DNA of 64,000 nucleotides from JADKAV01 sp041393775 (GCA_041393775.1 JAWKJM010000003.1:558001-622000); one strand, 5' to 3'. Positions 52,138-61,007 are shown, numbered from the stretch's first letter. Translations and numbers: made by a program. The notes: generated from the sequence alone by a model not told the origin.

Positions 52138-54129
52138 TTACAACACCTGGCTCGCCGGCCCGTGCCACAGATCCGCGGGCGCGTACACACGCAAGGTGCC
52201 GCTCCTGCCGGGGAAAGCGTACCGACCGTTGCGCTTGGCCTTCGTGGTCTTGATGGTCTTCCACTTCTTGCCGGCCTTGCGCTGCAGTTGCACCTCGCTG
52301 CGGGCCTTGCTCGGCGTGACCCTCCCGCTGATCCGCCCGTTGCGCTTCGCGGTGACCGAGGTGTTGATCCACTGCGACTCCCGCGGACTGGCAGCGTTCC
52401 AGAACCCTGGCGCCAGCATCGTGAACTGGTAGTGGAAGGACCACCGCAGGTCACGGACCCGGAAGGTGTCAGGGCCGTCGGAGGTGGGCACGAACCTGCG
52501 GACCTTCTCCGCCTTGCCGCCCTGCTGCGTGGTCAACTGCAGCGGCCATCCGCCTATCCACCCGAATGTGGGAACCCTGACCCCCACCTCGAGTTTCTGC
52601 CTGCTGTTGCGCGGCACGGACTTGGACCGGGTGAGTTTCCACTTGAGCGGCCGGACCGTGGCGATCGCTCGAGAGGTCCCGGTGGGGCCACTTGTGAACA
52701 CGGAGAAGGCGTAGTACTTCTTCGGGTTCTTGCCGGACACGTTCACGGTCACTGGTGCACCTGTGCTTTGACCTTGCGAAACGCGGGAACCCGCATACGG
52801 ACCCGTGGGGGCCTTCGTGCCCCTCCTGAACTGGACGTTGAAGGTAGTCCCGGCAGGCGGGGTGAACGTCAGCGCGATGTTCCCGCCGCCGGTTCCGCGG
52901 GCAGCGATGTCGACCGGCATCCCCGGAGCCCGTCCGGCGCCTTCCTGCTCCAGCAGCGCAGCGGGGTCGACGAGTCCCGCGCCGAACTCCGCGTCCGAAC
53001 CAGCCGGTCCGATGTCGCGCGCCGTGGCCATGATCTGCTGCTGCAACGGCTCGCCGCCGGCCCCTGGTGAGTAGCTCATCGCCAGTGCGGCGACCGCGCT
53101 CACGTAGGCGGTGGACATCGAGGTGCCCGAAGTCCAGGTGTACGGCCGCGAGTTGAAGGTCGACAGGATCCCCTGGCCGGGGGCCGCCACGTCGATGTGC
53201 GGGCCCTTGTTCGAGAACGATGCGCGCTCGTTGTTGAAGTCGGTCGCTGCGACCCCCAGGACGCCCGGGTAGGCAGCCGGGTACATCTCCATCCGCACAC
53301 CGAGGTTGCCCCCGGCGGCGACCAGAGTGACCCCGGCGCCGCGGGCGTAGTCGATGGCCTCCGCTTCGACCCGGTTGGAGGAGTCCGCGCCGAAGGACAT
53401 GTTGATGACATCGGCGCCGTTGTCGACGGCCCAGATGATGCCCCTGGCGATGTCGTCGGAGTCACCCACACCTTCGGAGTCCAGGACCTTGACCGGCAGG
53501 ATCCGGGCGTTGGGGGCCAGGCCCTCGATGCCGACGCCATTGACCTTGCCGGCGATCATTCCGGCGAGGAATGTGCCGTGGCCGTTGTTGTCCTTACGGG
53601 CACCCCGCTTGTTCGTGATGGCGTTGAACCCGCGGGCGACCCGGCCGGAGAGATCCGGATGGGAGGCCTTGACCCCGGTGTCGAGCACGGCCACGGTGAC
53701 GCCGGACCCGGTTGAGCGCTGCCACAGGTCTTCGGCCTGCAGTCTGTTGAGCCCCCACTGCAGGTCGCGGCCCTTGTCGTCGGCCGCGGGCAGCGCCATG
53801 GCGTACCGCTTGGCCGCCCGGTCGACGGCGAGCACCGAATCTCCGGCGGTCTCCTCGGCGAGGGCCGCAGCGTCCGGTGCAGTGGCGACCTCGACCGTCC
53901 CGTCGTCGGTGCGGACCACGGCCGACACCTGGTCAGAGGCGGGTTCCGGGGTCGGCGGGATGTCGGCGCCCAGAGTCGGGACGTCCGGTGGGCCGGGCAC
54001 GACCGGCTCGACGGTCGCGGGAACCTCGTCGGCAGGTCCGGCGCTGGAGTCCTGTGCGGCGGCGGGGCCAAGCGGCGCAATCAGCAGGGCTACCGCCACA
54101 AAACCAACGGCGAATCGGCTCTGAGTCAC
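52138..54129 (-). CDS. Secreted subtilisin-like serine protease (S8)
   Basis: 663 aa. Signal peptide (VGFVAVALLIAPLGPAAAQ) and a propeptide-like region to about 130. The catalytic domain holds Asp150 (VAVLDTGV), His184 (NGHGTFLAG), Ser337 (SGTSMSTAYV) and the oxyanion Asn275 (AAGGNLG). After about 420 there are beta-rich C-terminal repeats with a fibronectin-like look (NIALTFTPPAG, PKKYYAFSVF) and a basic end. GTG 54129 has GGAAGG upstream. A general extracellular protease; targets unknown. Confidence 0.92.
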   Translation of the reverse strand: MTQSRFAVGFVAVALLIAPLGPAAAQDSSAGPADEVPATVEPVVPGPPDVPTLGADIPPTPEPASDQVSAVVRTDDGTVEVATAPDAAALAEETAGDSVLAVDRAAKRYAMALPAADDKGRDLQWGLNRLQAEDLWQRSTGSGVTVAVLDTGVKASHPDLSGRVARGFNAITNKRGARKDNNGHGTFLAGMIAGKVNGVGIEGLAPNARILPVKVLDSEGVGDSDDIARGIIWAVDNGADVINMSFGADSSNRVEAEAIDYARGAGVTLVAAGGNLGVRMEMYPAAYPGVLGVAATDFNNERASFSNKGPHIDVAAPGQGILSTFNSRPYTWTSGTSMSTAYVSAVAALAMSYSPGAGGEPLQQQIMATARDIGPAGSDAEFGAGLVDPAALLEQEGAGRAPGMPVDIAARGTGGGNIALTFTPPAGTTFNVQFRRGTKAPTGPYAGSRVSQGQSTGAPVTVNVSGKNPKKYYAFSVFTSGPTGTSRAIATVRPLKWKLTRSKSVPRNSRQKLEVGVRVPTFGWIGGWPLQLTTQQGGKAEKVRRFVPTSDGPDTFRVRDLRWSFHYQFTMLAPGFWNAASPRESQWINTSVTAKRNGRISGRVTPSKARSEVQLQRKAGKKWKTIKTTKAKRNGRYAFPGRSGTLRVYAPADLWHGPASQVL

Positions 54130-54227
54130 TGTCCACCTTCCCTCAACTACTCACCATATGACGTAGCGGCGACACGAAGTGGTTCCCCACGGTGGCAATA
54201 GGCCGCCGGCACCGTCAGTATCGGAGT

Positions 54228-55112
54228 ATGCCCGAGTTGCCCGAGGTGCAAACCCTGGCAGACGTGATCGCCTCCCAATTCACGGGTCAATGGATCGCCC
54301 GTGCCGAGCTGGGCGGCCTTTCCGCACTCAAGACCTACGATCCGCCGCTTTCTGATCTGGCCGACGCGACCTTGGTGGGAACCCGGCGCAAGGGGAAGTT
54401 CCTGGTCCTCGACCTCGCCGACACCGACGGCCAGGAACTGTGCCTCGTGGTGCATCTGTCGAGGGCGGGCTGGATCCATTGGCGCACCTCGGCGTCCCTG
54501 GGCCCGCTGCGCCCCGGGAAGGGCCCGGTGGCGCTGAGACTGACCTGGCGCGACGACTCCGGCGAACAGACGGTGCTGGACGTGACTGAGGCGGGAACGC
54601 AGAAGCGGTTGGCGATCTACCTGGTTCGTGCCCTCTCGGACGTACCCGGGATCGGCCGGCTCGGCCCCGATGCACTTGCCGTGTCCCGGCCGCAGTTGGC
54701 GCAGATCCTCACCGAGGCCGGCAGACGCCACCTCAAGACGCTGCTGCGGGAGCAGTCCGTGATCGCCGGGATCGGCAACGCCTACAGCGACGAGATCCTG
54801 CACGCCGCGAAGTTGTCCCCGTATGCCCCCGCGGATTCCCTCTCGGAGGATCAGGTCACCGCGTTGCATGCCGCAATCGGTGACGTGCTGACCGCCGCGA
54901 TGCACCGTGCTCATGCCGCGGATGTCGGCCGGATCAAGGCCGAGAAGCACGACGGCCTGCGCGTGCACAACCGCACCGGACAACCGTGTGAGGTGTGTGG
55001 CACGACGATCGCCCAGGTGCGGTTGTCGGACAGTAGCTTCCAGTACTGTCCCAAGTGCCAGACGCAGGGCAAGCCACTGGCGGACCGAAGGATGTCGAGG
55101 TTGCTGAAGTGA
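54228..55112 (+). CDS. Fpg/Nei-family DNA glycosylase
   Basis: 294 aa. It begins PELPEV, so Pro2 is the catalytic amine and Glu3 is in place. The H2TH region is REQSVIAGIGNAYSDEILHA, and the zinc finger ligands are Cys254, Cys257, Cys274 and Cys277. It removes oxidised bases and nicks abasic sites. ATG 54228 is fixed by PELPEV; a weak CAGTAT hexamer stands six bases before it. Coupled to the oxidase gene downstream (GTGA). MutM and Nei cannot be separated by eye. Confidence 0.9.
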   Translation: MPELPEVQTLADVIASQFTGQWIARAELGGLSALKTYDPPLSDLADATLVGTRRKGKFLVLDLADTDGQELCLVVHLSRAGWIHWRTSASLGPLRPGKGPVALRLTWRDDSGEQTVLDVTEAGTQKRLAIYLVRALSDVPGIGRLGPDALAVSRPQLAQILTEAGRRHLKTLLREQSVIAGIGNAYSDEILHAAKLSPYAPADSLSEDQVTALHAAIGDVLTAAMHRAHAADVGRIKAEKHDGLRVHNRTGQPCEVCGTTIAQVRLSDSSFQYCPKCQTQGKPLADRRMSRLLK

Positions 55113-56362
55113 ACGGACTCGCGGACCTGGTCGGAGCCGAGCACGTCCTGTTGGATGCGGCGGTGCGGAAGGGGTACCAGACCGATTGGACGGGCCGTTT
55201 CCACGGGGAGTGCGAGGCGGTGGTGCGCCCGGCCGACACCGAGCAGGTCACGGCCGTACTGCGCTGGGCAGGGTCCAATGGCTATGCGGTGCAAGTGCAA
55301 GGCGGGAACACCGGGCTGGTGGGCGGCTCGGTCCCGGGGACATCGTCCCGGCCGGTCATCATCTTGACCACGACCCGGTTGCGCACTCCCGCCGAGGTGG
55401 TCGGGAGCACCGCGATCGTCGGTGCCGGACTGACCGTCGGTGAGGTGCAGCAGCTGGCTGCCGAGCACGGCCTGGTCTACGGCGTGGACTTCGCGGCCCG
55501 TGACTCCGCGACGATCGGCGGCAGCGTCGCCACGAACGCCGGCGGGATCCGCGTGTGCCAGTACGGGATGACCCGGTCGCAGGTGCGGGGGATCGAGGCG
55601 GTGCTGGCCGACGGGACAGTGGTGAGCAGGATGAGCGGACTGGTCAAGGACAACACCGGATTCGACCTCGCCGGCCTGATCACCGGCAGCGAGGGAACCT
55701 TGGCGGTCATCACGGCGGTGCGGCTGGGCTTGCACCGGCCTGCCCCGGAGTCTGTCGTCTCGGTCCTCGGCGTGGAGTCGCTGGCGCAAGCGCTCGCCCA
55801 CGCCGATGCTCAGGGGACGGGGCTGCAGGCCGCGGAAGTGGTCGACCGCGCGGCGTGGCTGGCGGCGGGCGGACCCGATCTGGGTGAAGCACCGTGGGCA
55901 CTGCTGCTGGAGTCGGACTTGGAGACCGCCGACATCCCCGACGAGGCACTGGTCGCCACCGAGGGCCCGGACCGTGCCCGGCTGTGGGCATTCCGGGAGG
56001 GTCAGTCGGAGGTCGCCCAGCAGGCGGGGGTTGTGCAGAAGGTCGACGTGGCCCTGCCCCTGGACCGCCTCGACGAGTTCACGTCCGCGGTCCGGGCCAC
56101 ACATCCCTGCTCCATCTTCGGCCACGTGGCCGATGGCTCGTTGCACGTCGAGTTGTTCGACGAGGGCGAGGACGATGTGCTGGATGCAGTGGTGGCACTC
56201 GGCGGTGCGATATCGGCCGAGCACGGGGTGGGCCGGGTGAAGACCCGGGCCGTGGTCCAGGACCGGGGAGCGACCACGGTTGCGGCGATGAAGGCGCTCA
56301 AGGATGCCTGGGATCCGCAGGGACTGCTGAATCCTGGAGTCGTCTTCTCGGGCCCGGCCTGA
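55109..56362 (+). CDS. FAD-linked oxidase (GlcD / D-2-hydroxyacid dehydrogenase type)
   Basis: 417 aa. The FAD-binding part has VQVQGGNTGLVGGSVPG, the pyrophosphate motif, and DSATIGGSVATNAGG. The C-terminal FAD-oxidase domain ends in AISAEHGVGRVKT and LKDAWDPQGLLNPG, the family's terminal signature. Likely oxidises a 2-hydroxyacid such as lactate or glycolate. GTG 55109 overlaps the glycosylase stop. The nearby larBC genes make a lactate-racemase link conceivable (inference). Confidence 0.88.
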   Translation: MNGLADLVGAEHVLLDAAVRKGYQTDWTGRFHGECEAVVRPADTEQVTAVLRWAGSNGYAVQVQGGNTGLVGGSVPGTSSRPVIILTTTRLRTPAEVVGSTAIVGAGLTVGEVQQLAAEHGLVYGVDFAARDSATIGGSVATNAGGIRVCQYGMTRSQVRGIEAVLADGTVVSRMSGLVKDNTGFDLAGLITGSEGTLAVITAVRLGLHRPAPESVVSVLGVESLAQALAHADAQGTGLQAAEVVDRAAWLAAGGPDLGEAPWALLLESDLETADIPDEALVATEGPDRARLWAFREGQSEVAQQAGVVQKVDVALPLDRLDEFTSAVRATHPCSIFGHVADGSLHVELFDEGEDDVLDAVVALGGAISAEHGVGRVKTRAVVQDRGATTVAAMKALKDAWDPQGLLNPGVVFSGPA

Positions 56363-57165
56363 TGGCCGGGTGGCCCGACCTGCATTCGCCGCAGGAGTCG
56401 CCGGGCTTGCCGCTGGTGGTCGCCCACCGCGGCTCGTCGGAGGCGCACCCGGAGCACACCCTTGCCGCCTACGAGCTGGCGATCTACGAGGGAGCGGACC
56501 TGCTCGAGTGTGACGTGCGGCTGACTGCCGATGGGTATCTGGTCTGTGTCCATGACCGGCGCATCGATCGCATCTCCGACGGCCGCGGAGTGGTCTCCGC
56601 CAAGACCCTGGAACAGTTGCGTCGCAGCGACTTCGGCGACGCCGGTGATGCCGCGCAGGTGCTTCGGCTCGAGGAGTTGATCGAACTGGCACTGGCAGCG
56701 CCGACGCCTGTGGGCCTTGCCATCGAGACCAAGCACCCGACCCGCTACGCCGGGCTCGTCGAGCAACGGGTGGTCGAGATGCTGCGCAGTTACGGACTGT
56801 TGCGCTCCAGGTTCGACCCGCAGGGCAGCGTGTACCTGATGTCCTTCTCGGAGTTGGCCCTGCGCCGGTGGCGGGAACTGGCACCCGGGGTTCCGAGTGT
56901 GTTCTTGATGGAGCGGGTTCCCTTGCGCTGCCGCAAGGGCTGGCTGCCCTTCTCCGCCGATGTGGCCGGGCCCTCGCTGGAGGTTCTGCGTGAGTATCCG
57001 CACTACGTCCGACGGGTCCATCGAGCTGGCGGCCGGGTGTTCGTCTGGACCGTCGACACCGGGTCGGACCTCGAGTTGTGCCTGGAACTCGGAGTGGATG
57101 GCGTCATCACGAACCGGCCGGGACGGATCCGCGAGCGGCTGGCGTCAATACGCCGATCGGGGTAA
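56362..57165 (+). CDS. Glycerophosphodiester phosphodiesterase
   Basis: 267 aa. PLVVAHRGSSEAHPEHTLAA holds the catalytic HRG-x-E-x-PENT-type segment (HPEHT here), ADLLECDVRLTADGYLVCVH the metal-binding E-x-D and the second His. VWTVDTGSDLELCLELGVDG and ITNRPGRI end the barrel. It hydrolyses glycerophosphodiesters to glycerol 3-phosphate and an alcohol. No signal peptide, so cytosolic. ATG shares a base with the previous stop (TGATG). Confidence 0.9.
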   Translation: MAGWPDLHSPQESPGLPLVVAHRGSSEAHPEHTLAAYELAIYEGADLLECDVRLTADGYLVCVHDRRIDRISDGRGVVSAKTLEQLRRSDFGDAGDAAQVLRLEELIELALAAPTPVGLAIETKHPTRYAGLVEQRVVEMLRSYGLLRSRFDPQGSVYLMSFSELALRRWRELAPGVPSVFLMERVPLRCRKGWLPFSADVAGPSLEVLREYPHYVRRVHRAGGRVFVWTVDTGSDLELCLELGVDGVITNRPGRIRERLASIRRSG

Positions 57166-57284
57166 TCGCACGCCCTGAGCGGGATCGGGGCCCGTTGCGA
57201 AATTCGATGGATCGATCGTCAGATCCGCCAGGGATGGGCCGACATCTGTGAGAGTTTGTTCGGATTCCGTACAAAGCCTCAATG

Positions 57285-57391
57285 TGATTGACACCACAAT
57301 CAGTCGTGTTTTAGTTGTTGCAGGACTGCGCAGCGTGCTAGGTTTTTGAGTGTTCGGACGTCGCTGTCTCCCCCGTCGGCGGCGTCCGAAC
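57285..57391 (+). ncRNA. Candidate small RNA or promoter-hairpin unit
   Basis: TTGACA (57288-57293) is spaced 17 bp from a weak -10 (TTAGTT). An inverted repeat TGATTG-N6-CAATCA (57285-57302) overlaps the -35. A 13-bp stem follows (57352-57364 with 57379-57391) around a 14-nt loop containing CCCCC. No ORF is downstream on this strand. C-rich loops recall the actinobacterial 6C RNA, but only one hairpin is clear. Confidence 0.3.
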
Positions 57392-57496
57392 TCTTGTGTG
57401 GGCATACCTCATGACACGGTGCGCGGCCGATCAACTTGTCACGACAGCCTTCCGTAACCCCAGCCGGACTGTTGTTCTCCGGGCCCGCGGCCACGG

Positions 57497-57615
57497 TTGT
57501 GCCGAAGTTGCCGCCGGCCGCCGCGTCGTGTTGCGAAGGTGCGCGGTCCGACCGCTTCCGACCACCCACCTTCGTGACAATCCGGGGTTGACCGCCGCAA
57601 CTTTGTCACACAAGG
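57497..57615. repeat. Family B four-arm palindromic element, copy 3 (degenerate)
   Basis: Arms: 57497-57513 (TTGTGCCGAAGTTGCCG), 57528-57547, 57561-57580 and 57595-57615. The core (T/G)CGAAGGTG pairs with CACCTTCG as in the other copies, with more mismatches. It is followed within 65 bp by a family C copy. Confidence 0.75.
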
Positions 57616-57675
57616 TCCCTGCGAGTCGGGCCTCTCCCCGGCGGGCGTGATCACGCACAGTTCCGCTCGGCGGCC

Positions 57676-57823
57676 GCGCCTCCATCCTGTGGCCGATGGC
57701 TGAAGTGCAATTCATATGTGGGCCAGGAGACGGAGGCATCGCGGGCGGTTTGTCCGAAAAGTACCCCGGAAGCCCTCCATCTCATGGCCAACAGACTCGT
57801 TTGCGGCCAGCAGATGGAGGGGG
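57676..57823. repeat. Family C four-arm palindromic element, copy 2
   Basis: Arms: GCGCCTCCATCCTGTGGCC (57676), GGCCAGGAGACGGAGGC (57721), CCCTCCATCTCATGGCCA (57773) and GGCCAGCAGATGGAGGGGG (ending 57823). The whole stretch 57166-57852 carries no protein gene. Confidence 0.8.
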
Positions 57824-57852
57824 AGCGGGCTATCCGGCACAGAGGCTGGCGG

Positions 57853-59016
57853 CTAGTGCCCGCGTGAGTCGGCTTCCGCTTGGGCCTCCCGCAGGATCTG
57901 CAGCACGGGGAGTCCCGTTGCCTGTGCGACACGCTGGACGTCGCGGTACTCCGGGGTCCATGTGACGGCCGCACCGTCGAGCCAGCCGCGCTTGACCTGC
58001 AGTTGATGCCCGCGCACCGTCACGGCGACGAAATCGCGCCGGAGGGCTCGGCGCTCGACCCTCGTGTACCGCACGCCCAGCGTCGTGGTCTGGCGGAAGA
58101 GGATCCCCGCCACGGCATCGGCCCGGTCGGGCGCGGTCAAGGCCGTCACGACCACCGCGGGGCGGCCGTGTTTCATGATGACCGGTGTGAGCCACGTCTC
58201 CAAGGCGCCGGCGGCCTTGGCGGAGTCCAGGACGTCGGGGTGGATCCGGGGGTCGAGGTCGTCGATGGTCGTCTCGACCAGGACCAGGTGCTCGGTGAGT
58301 CCGTCCGTCTCGTCGGAGCCTGCCAGGATCCGCAGCACATTGGGCTGCTCGGGGACGTCTCGGCCACCGGCCCCCACCGCAACCTGCCGCACTTTCATCG
58401 CTGGCTGCGGCCCCCACTCGGTGGCCATGAAGCGGAGCAGGGCCGCACCTGTCGGCGTGCAGGCCTCGTGTGGTGTCATCCCCGCGAACGTGGGCGCACC
58501 CATCAGCAAGGCGGTCACCGCGGGACCTGGCACGGTGATCCGGCCATGTGCGGCCGCAACGGTGCCGGAACCCACACAGACCGGCGAGATGACCACTCGG
58601 GCGGGCCCGAGCCTGTCCCACAGCACGGTGGCGGCCACGATGTCCGCGATCGCGTCCAGGGCACCGACCTCGTGGAAGTGGACCGACTCGGGGGGGATGC
58701 CATGGGCGGTGGCTTCGGCGTCGGCCAACGACGCGAAGACCTCGCGTGCGGCGTCCAACCCGGCGAGTGCCGGTTCGATGTCCCGCCAGGTCCGGGTCGT
58801 TGCGCCGGAACACCGGACGAGCGCCTGGGTGGCAGCCATCCCCGCTCGATGCGTCGAACCCAGTCCGAGCTCAACGCTGCCAGGCGCGCCCAGTCGGTCC
58901 AGTACCTGATCCACCGCATCTTGGGCCGCAGCCAGTCCGGAGGGGTCCAGTGCCAACAGGGCACCGAGCACCATGTCGCCGCTGGCACCGGCACCGGCAT
59001 CCACCCACCACGTCAT
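57853..59016 (-). CDS. larC: LarC nickel-insertion protein
   Basis: 387 aa. DAGAGASGDMVLGALLAL is the LarC N-terminus, VHFHEVGALDAIADIV the His-rich motif, and VVISPVCVGSGTVAAAHGR with TPTGAALL follow. ETTIDDLDP marks the C-terminal domain. LarC puts nickel into the pincer cofactor of lactate racemase and related enzymes. In some species larC is split by a programmed frameshift; here it is one continuous gene. It overlaps larB by four bases. LarE and LarA are not in this window. Confidence 0.92.
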   Translation of the reverse strand: MTWWVDAGAGASGDMVLGALLALDPSGLAAAQDAVDQVLDRLGAPGSVELGLGSTHRAGMAATQALVRCSGATTRTWRDIEPALAGLDAAREVFASLADAEATAHGIPPESVHFHEVGALDAIADIVAATVLWDRLGPARVVISPVCVGSGTVAAAHGRITVPGPAVTALLMGAPTFAGMTPHEACTPTGAALLRFMATEWGPQPAMKVRQVAVGAGGRDVPEQPNVLRILAGSDETDGLTEHLVLVETTIDDLDPRIHPDVLDSAKAAGALETWLTPVIMKHGRPAVVVTALTAPDRADAVAGILFRQTTTLGVRYTRVERRALRRDFVAVTVRGHQLQVKRGWLDGAAVTWTPEYRDVQRVAQATGLPVLQILREAQAEADSRGH

Positions 59017-59684
59017 CGGGCGTTCCGGGCGATCCTCGCCGCGTGCACCGCGGCCCCGAACCCGTTGTCGATGTTGACCACCGTGACTCCCGGGGCGCAG
59101 GAGTTGAGCATTGCGAGCAGGGCAGCGATCCCGCCCAAGGAAGCCCCATAGCCGACGGATGTCGGCACGGCCACGATGGGCACCCCGGTCAGGCCACCGA
59201 CGACACTGGGCAGGGCGCCTTCCATCCCCGCGACGACGACGAGCGCGTGCGCGTCATCGAGCCGGTCCCGCACAGCCAGCAGGCGGTGCAGGCCGGCGAC
59301 CCCGACGTCGCCGATGATCTCGGCGCGGGTCCCGAAGACCCGGGCGGTGGTCGCCGCTTCCGCAGCGACGGGCAGGTCGGAGGTACCCGCGCAGACCACC
59401 AGGACATGGCCGATGGCCACTGGCGTCGGACCCAGCACGGCGGTACGTCCCACGGGGTCCACTGCGATGCTGGGGAATGCGTCCTGCAGGGCGGTGCTAC
59501 AGGCTTCGTCCAAGCGGGTCGCCAACACTGCCCGCTCCGGATGCGCCTTCTGCAACGTGCCCATGATCTCGACGGTCTGGCTCGCGGACTTGCCCTGCGC
59601 GAACACGACCTCCGGGTCCCCCGTGCGGTGTGCCCGGTGAGTGTCAACCTTGGCGAACCCGAGATCGACGAGTGGGTCGTGCAT
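59013..59684 (-). CDS. larB: LarB, pyridinium-3,5-biscarboxylic acid mononucleotide synthase
   Basis: 223 aa. It has the PurE-like core: VVCAGTSDLPVAAEAA, DVGVAGLHRLLA, VVVAGMEGALPSVVGGL and VPTSVGYGASLGG. LarB carboxylates and hydrolyses nicotinic acid adenine dinucleotide to start the nickel-pincer cofactor. ATG 59684 is seven bases after TAGTGT, a leaderless start. Divergent from pheA, with only 78 bp between starts. Ends in ATGA with larC. Confidence 0.92.
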   Translation of the reverse strand: MHDPLVDLGFAKVDTHRAHRTGDPEVVFAQGKSASQTVEIMGTLQKAHPERAVLATRLDEACSTALQDAFPSIAVDPVGRTAVLGPTPVAIGHVLVVCAGTSDLPVAAEAATTARVFGTRAEIIGDVGVAGLHRLLAVRDRLDDAHALVVVAGMEGALPSVVGGLTGVPIVAVPTSVGYGASLGGIAALLAMLNSCAPGVTVVNIDNGFGAAVHAARIARNAR

Positions 59685-59691
59685 GACCGCG

Positions 59692-59697
59692 ACACTA
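59692..59697 (-). promoter_or_regulatory. -10 element of the larB promoter
   Basis: TAGTGT on the minus strand, seven bases before the larB ATG (59684). Confidence 0.6.
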
Positions 59698-59750
59698 CAA
59701 GCAGTTGCCCGCCCACGAGAACTCCCCGGCGGCGGAAGCGGGTTCGCGAA

Positions 59751-59756
59751 TAGGCT
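59751..59756 (+). promoter_or_regulatory. -10 element of the pheA promoter
   Basis: TAGGCT six bases before the GTG at 59763. Confidence 0.6.
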
Positions 59757-59762
59757 CACCGT

Positions 59763-60683
59763 GTGACCATCGGATATCTGGGCCCGGAGGGTACTTTCTC
59801 GCAGGCGGCCCTTCTGCAACTGCTCGAGACCCAAGGTGTGCAATCGCCGACCGAGGCTTTCGGCTCGGTGACCTCGGCACTGCAAGCAGTGCGGGACGGG
59901 GAGGCCTCCGCCGCCCTGGTTCCCATCGAGAACTCTGTGGAAGGCTCCGTCCCCGCCACGCTGGACGAGTTGGCCAGCGGCGATCCGCTGATGATCGCTG
60001 CGGAGATCACGTTGCCGGTGCAGTTCCATTTGTGGGTACGCCCGGGTACCGAACTGGCCGCTGTGAAACGGGTGACCACCCATCCCCACGCCCAGGCACA
60101 ATGCCGGAACTGGCTGCACTCCACGCTGCCGCATGCCGAGGTGGTGCCGGCGATGTCCACGGCGTCGGCAGCGGCGGCGGTTGCCGGCGACGAGCACTTC
60201 GACGCGGCGATAGCGGCGCCCTGGGCGGGCGAGCCCCTGGGCCTGGTCGCAGGTGCAGAGGCGATCGCGGACAACCTCGATGCGATGACCCGGTTCGTGC
60301 TGATTCGTCGGCATGGTCAGCCGTTGGCCCCGACCGGCGCGGACAAGACGACGCTGGTCCTGTTCATGCGCCAGGACCATCCCGGTGCGCTGCTCGAGAT
60401 CCTCACCGAATTCTCGGTGCGGGGAGTGAACCTGACCCGCATCGAGTCCCGGCCCACCAAGAAGGCGATGGGCGACTACTTCTTCACCGTCGACTGTGAA
60501 GGCCACATTGACGATGCCCGGGTCGGAGAGGCCCTGGCAGGTCTGCATCGACTGTGCGCCGACGTGCGGTTCCTGGGCTCCTACGCCCGCCATGACGGCA
60601 AGGCCGCGACGGTCCGGCCCGGTACGACCAATTCCGACTTCGCGGAATCGCAGCGGTGGCTGAACCGGGTTCGCGGGGGGTAG
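59763..60683 (+). CDS. pheA: Prephenate dehydratase
   Basis: 306 aa. The catalytic domain starts TIGYLGPEGTFSQAAL, has VPIENSVEGSV and the essential TRF (MTRFVLI). A C-terminal ACT domain (TLVLFMRQDHPGALLEIL) carries ESRP, the phenylalanine-binding motif, so feedback control by phenylalanine is expected. It turns prephenate into phenylpyruvate. GTG 59763 is the leaderless start. A GTG two bases earlier is out of frame. Confidence 0.95.
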   Translation: MTIGYLGPEGTFSQAALLQLLETQGVQSPTEAFGSVTSALQAVRDGEASAALVPIENSVEGSVPATLDELASGDPLMIAAEITLPVQFHLWVRPGTELAAVKRVTTHPHAQAQCRNWLHSTLPHAEVVPAMSTASAAAAVAGDEHFDAAIAAPWAGEPLGLVAGAEAIADNLDAMTRFVLIRRHGQPLAPTGADKTTLVLFMRQDHPGALLEILTEFSVRGVNLTRIESRPTKKAMGDYFFTVDCEGHIDDARVGEALAGLHRLCADVRFLGSYARHDGKAATVRPGTTNSDFAESQRWLNRVRGG

Positions 60684-60764
60684 GCCGCGCACAGCGCGTC
60701 TTCGGATGTCAGGCGGGGGTTCGCTGTCGGGGGACGGTCACGCGAACGGCAGTGGTGGTCCGTA

Positions 60765-60818
60765 GGTTCCGGTTCGGGTTTGCGGTTCCGGTTCGGGTTC
60801 TTGGCTCTGGTTCGGGTT
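60765..60818. repeat. GGTTC-rich tandem repeat
   Basis: The 16-bp unit GGTTCCGGTTCGGGTT occurs at 60765-60780 and 60784-60799, with a partial copy ending about 60818. Not translated by any likely gene. Confidence 0.75.
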
Positions 60819-60848
60819 TTTCGCCGTCAAAACGTCGAACGGGAACAC

Positions 60849-60962
60849 GTGCGCCGAACGCGGGTCCAACAGCCGAACGCGAAGAGGTGCGCCGAACGCG
60901 GGTCCAACAGCCGAACGCGAAGAGGTGCGCCGAACGCGGGTCCAACAGCCGAACGCGAACAC
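60849..60962. repeat. Three 38-bp tandem repeats
   Basis: Units at 60849-60886, 60887-60924 and 60925-60962 are identical except for the last three bases of the third. Each contains GCGCCGAACGCGGGTCC and CCGAACGCGAA. Between the convergent pheA and nlpC genes (60684-61007 holds no gene). No unique spacers, so not a CRISPR; a VNTR-like locus. Confidence 0.9.
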
Positions 60963-61007
60963 GCCGATGGGCCGCCGCGTGTGTGCGACGGCCCATCGGA
61001 CGTGTGG

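Noticed and set aside
60849..60962. CRISPR array
   Set aside because: Units abut directly with no unique spacers and no cas genes are present.
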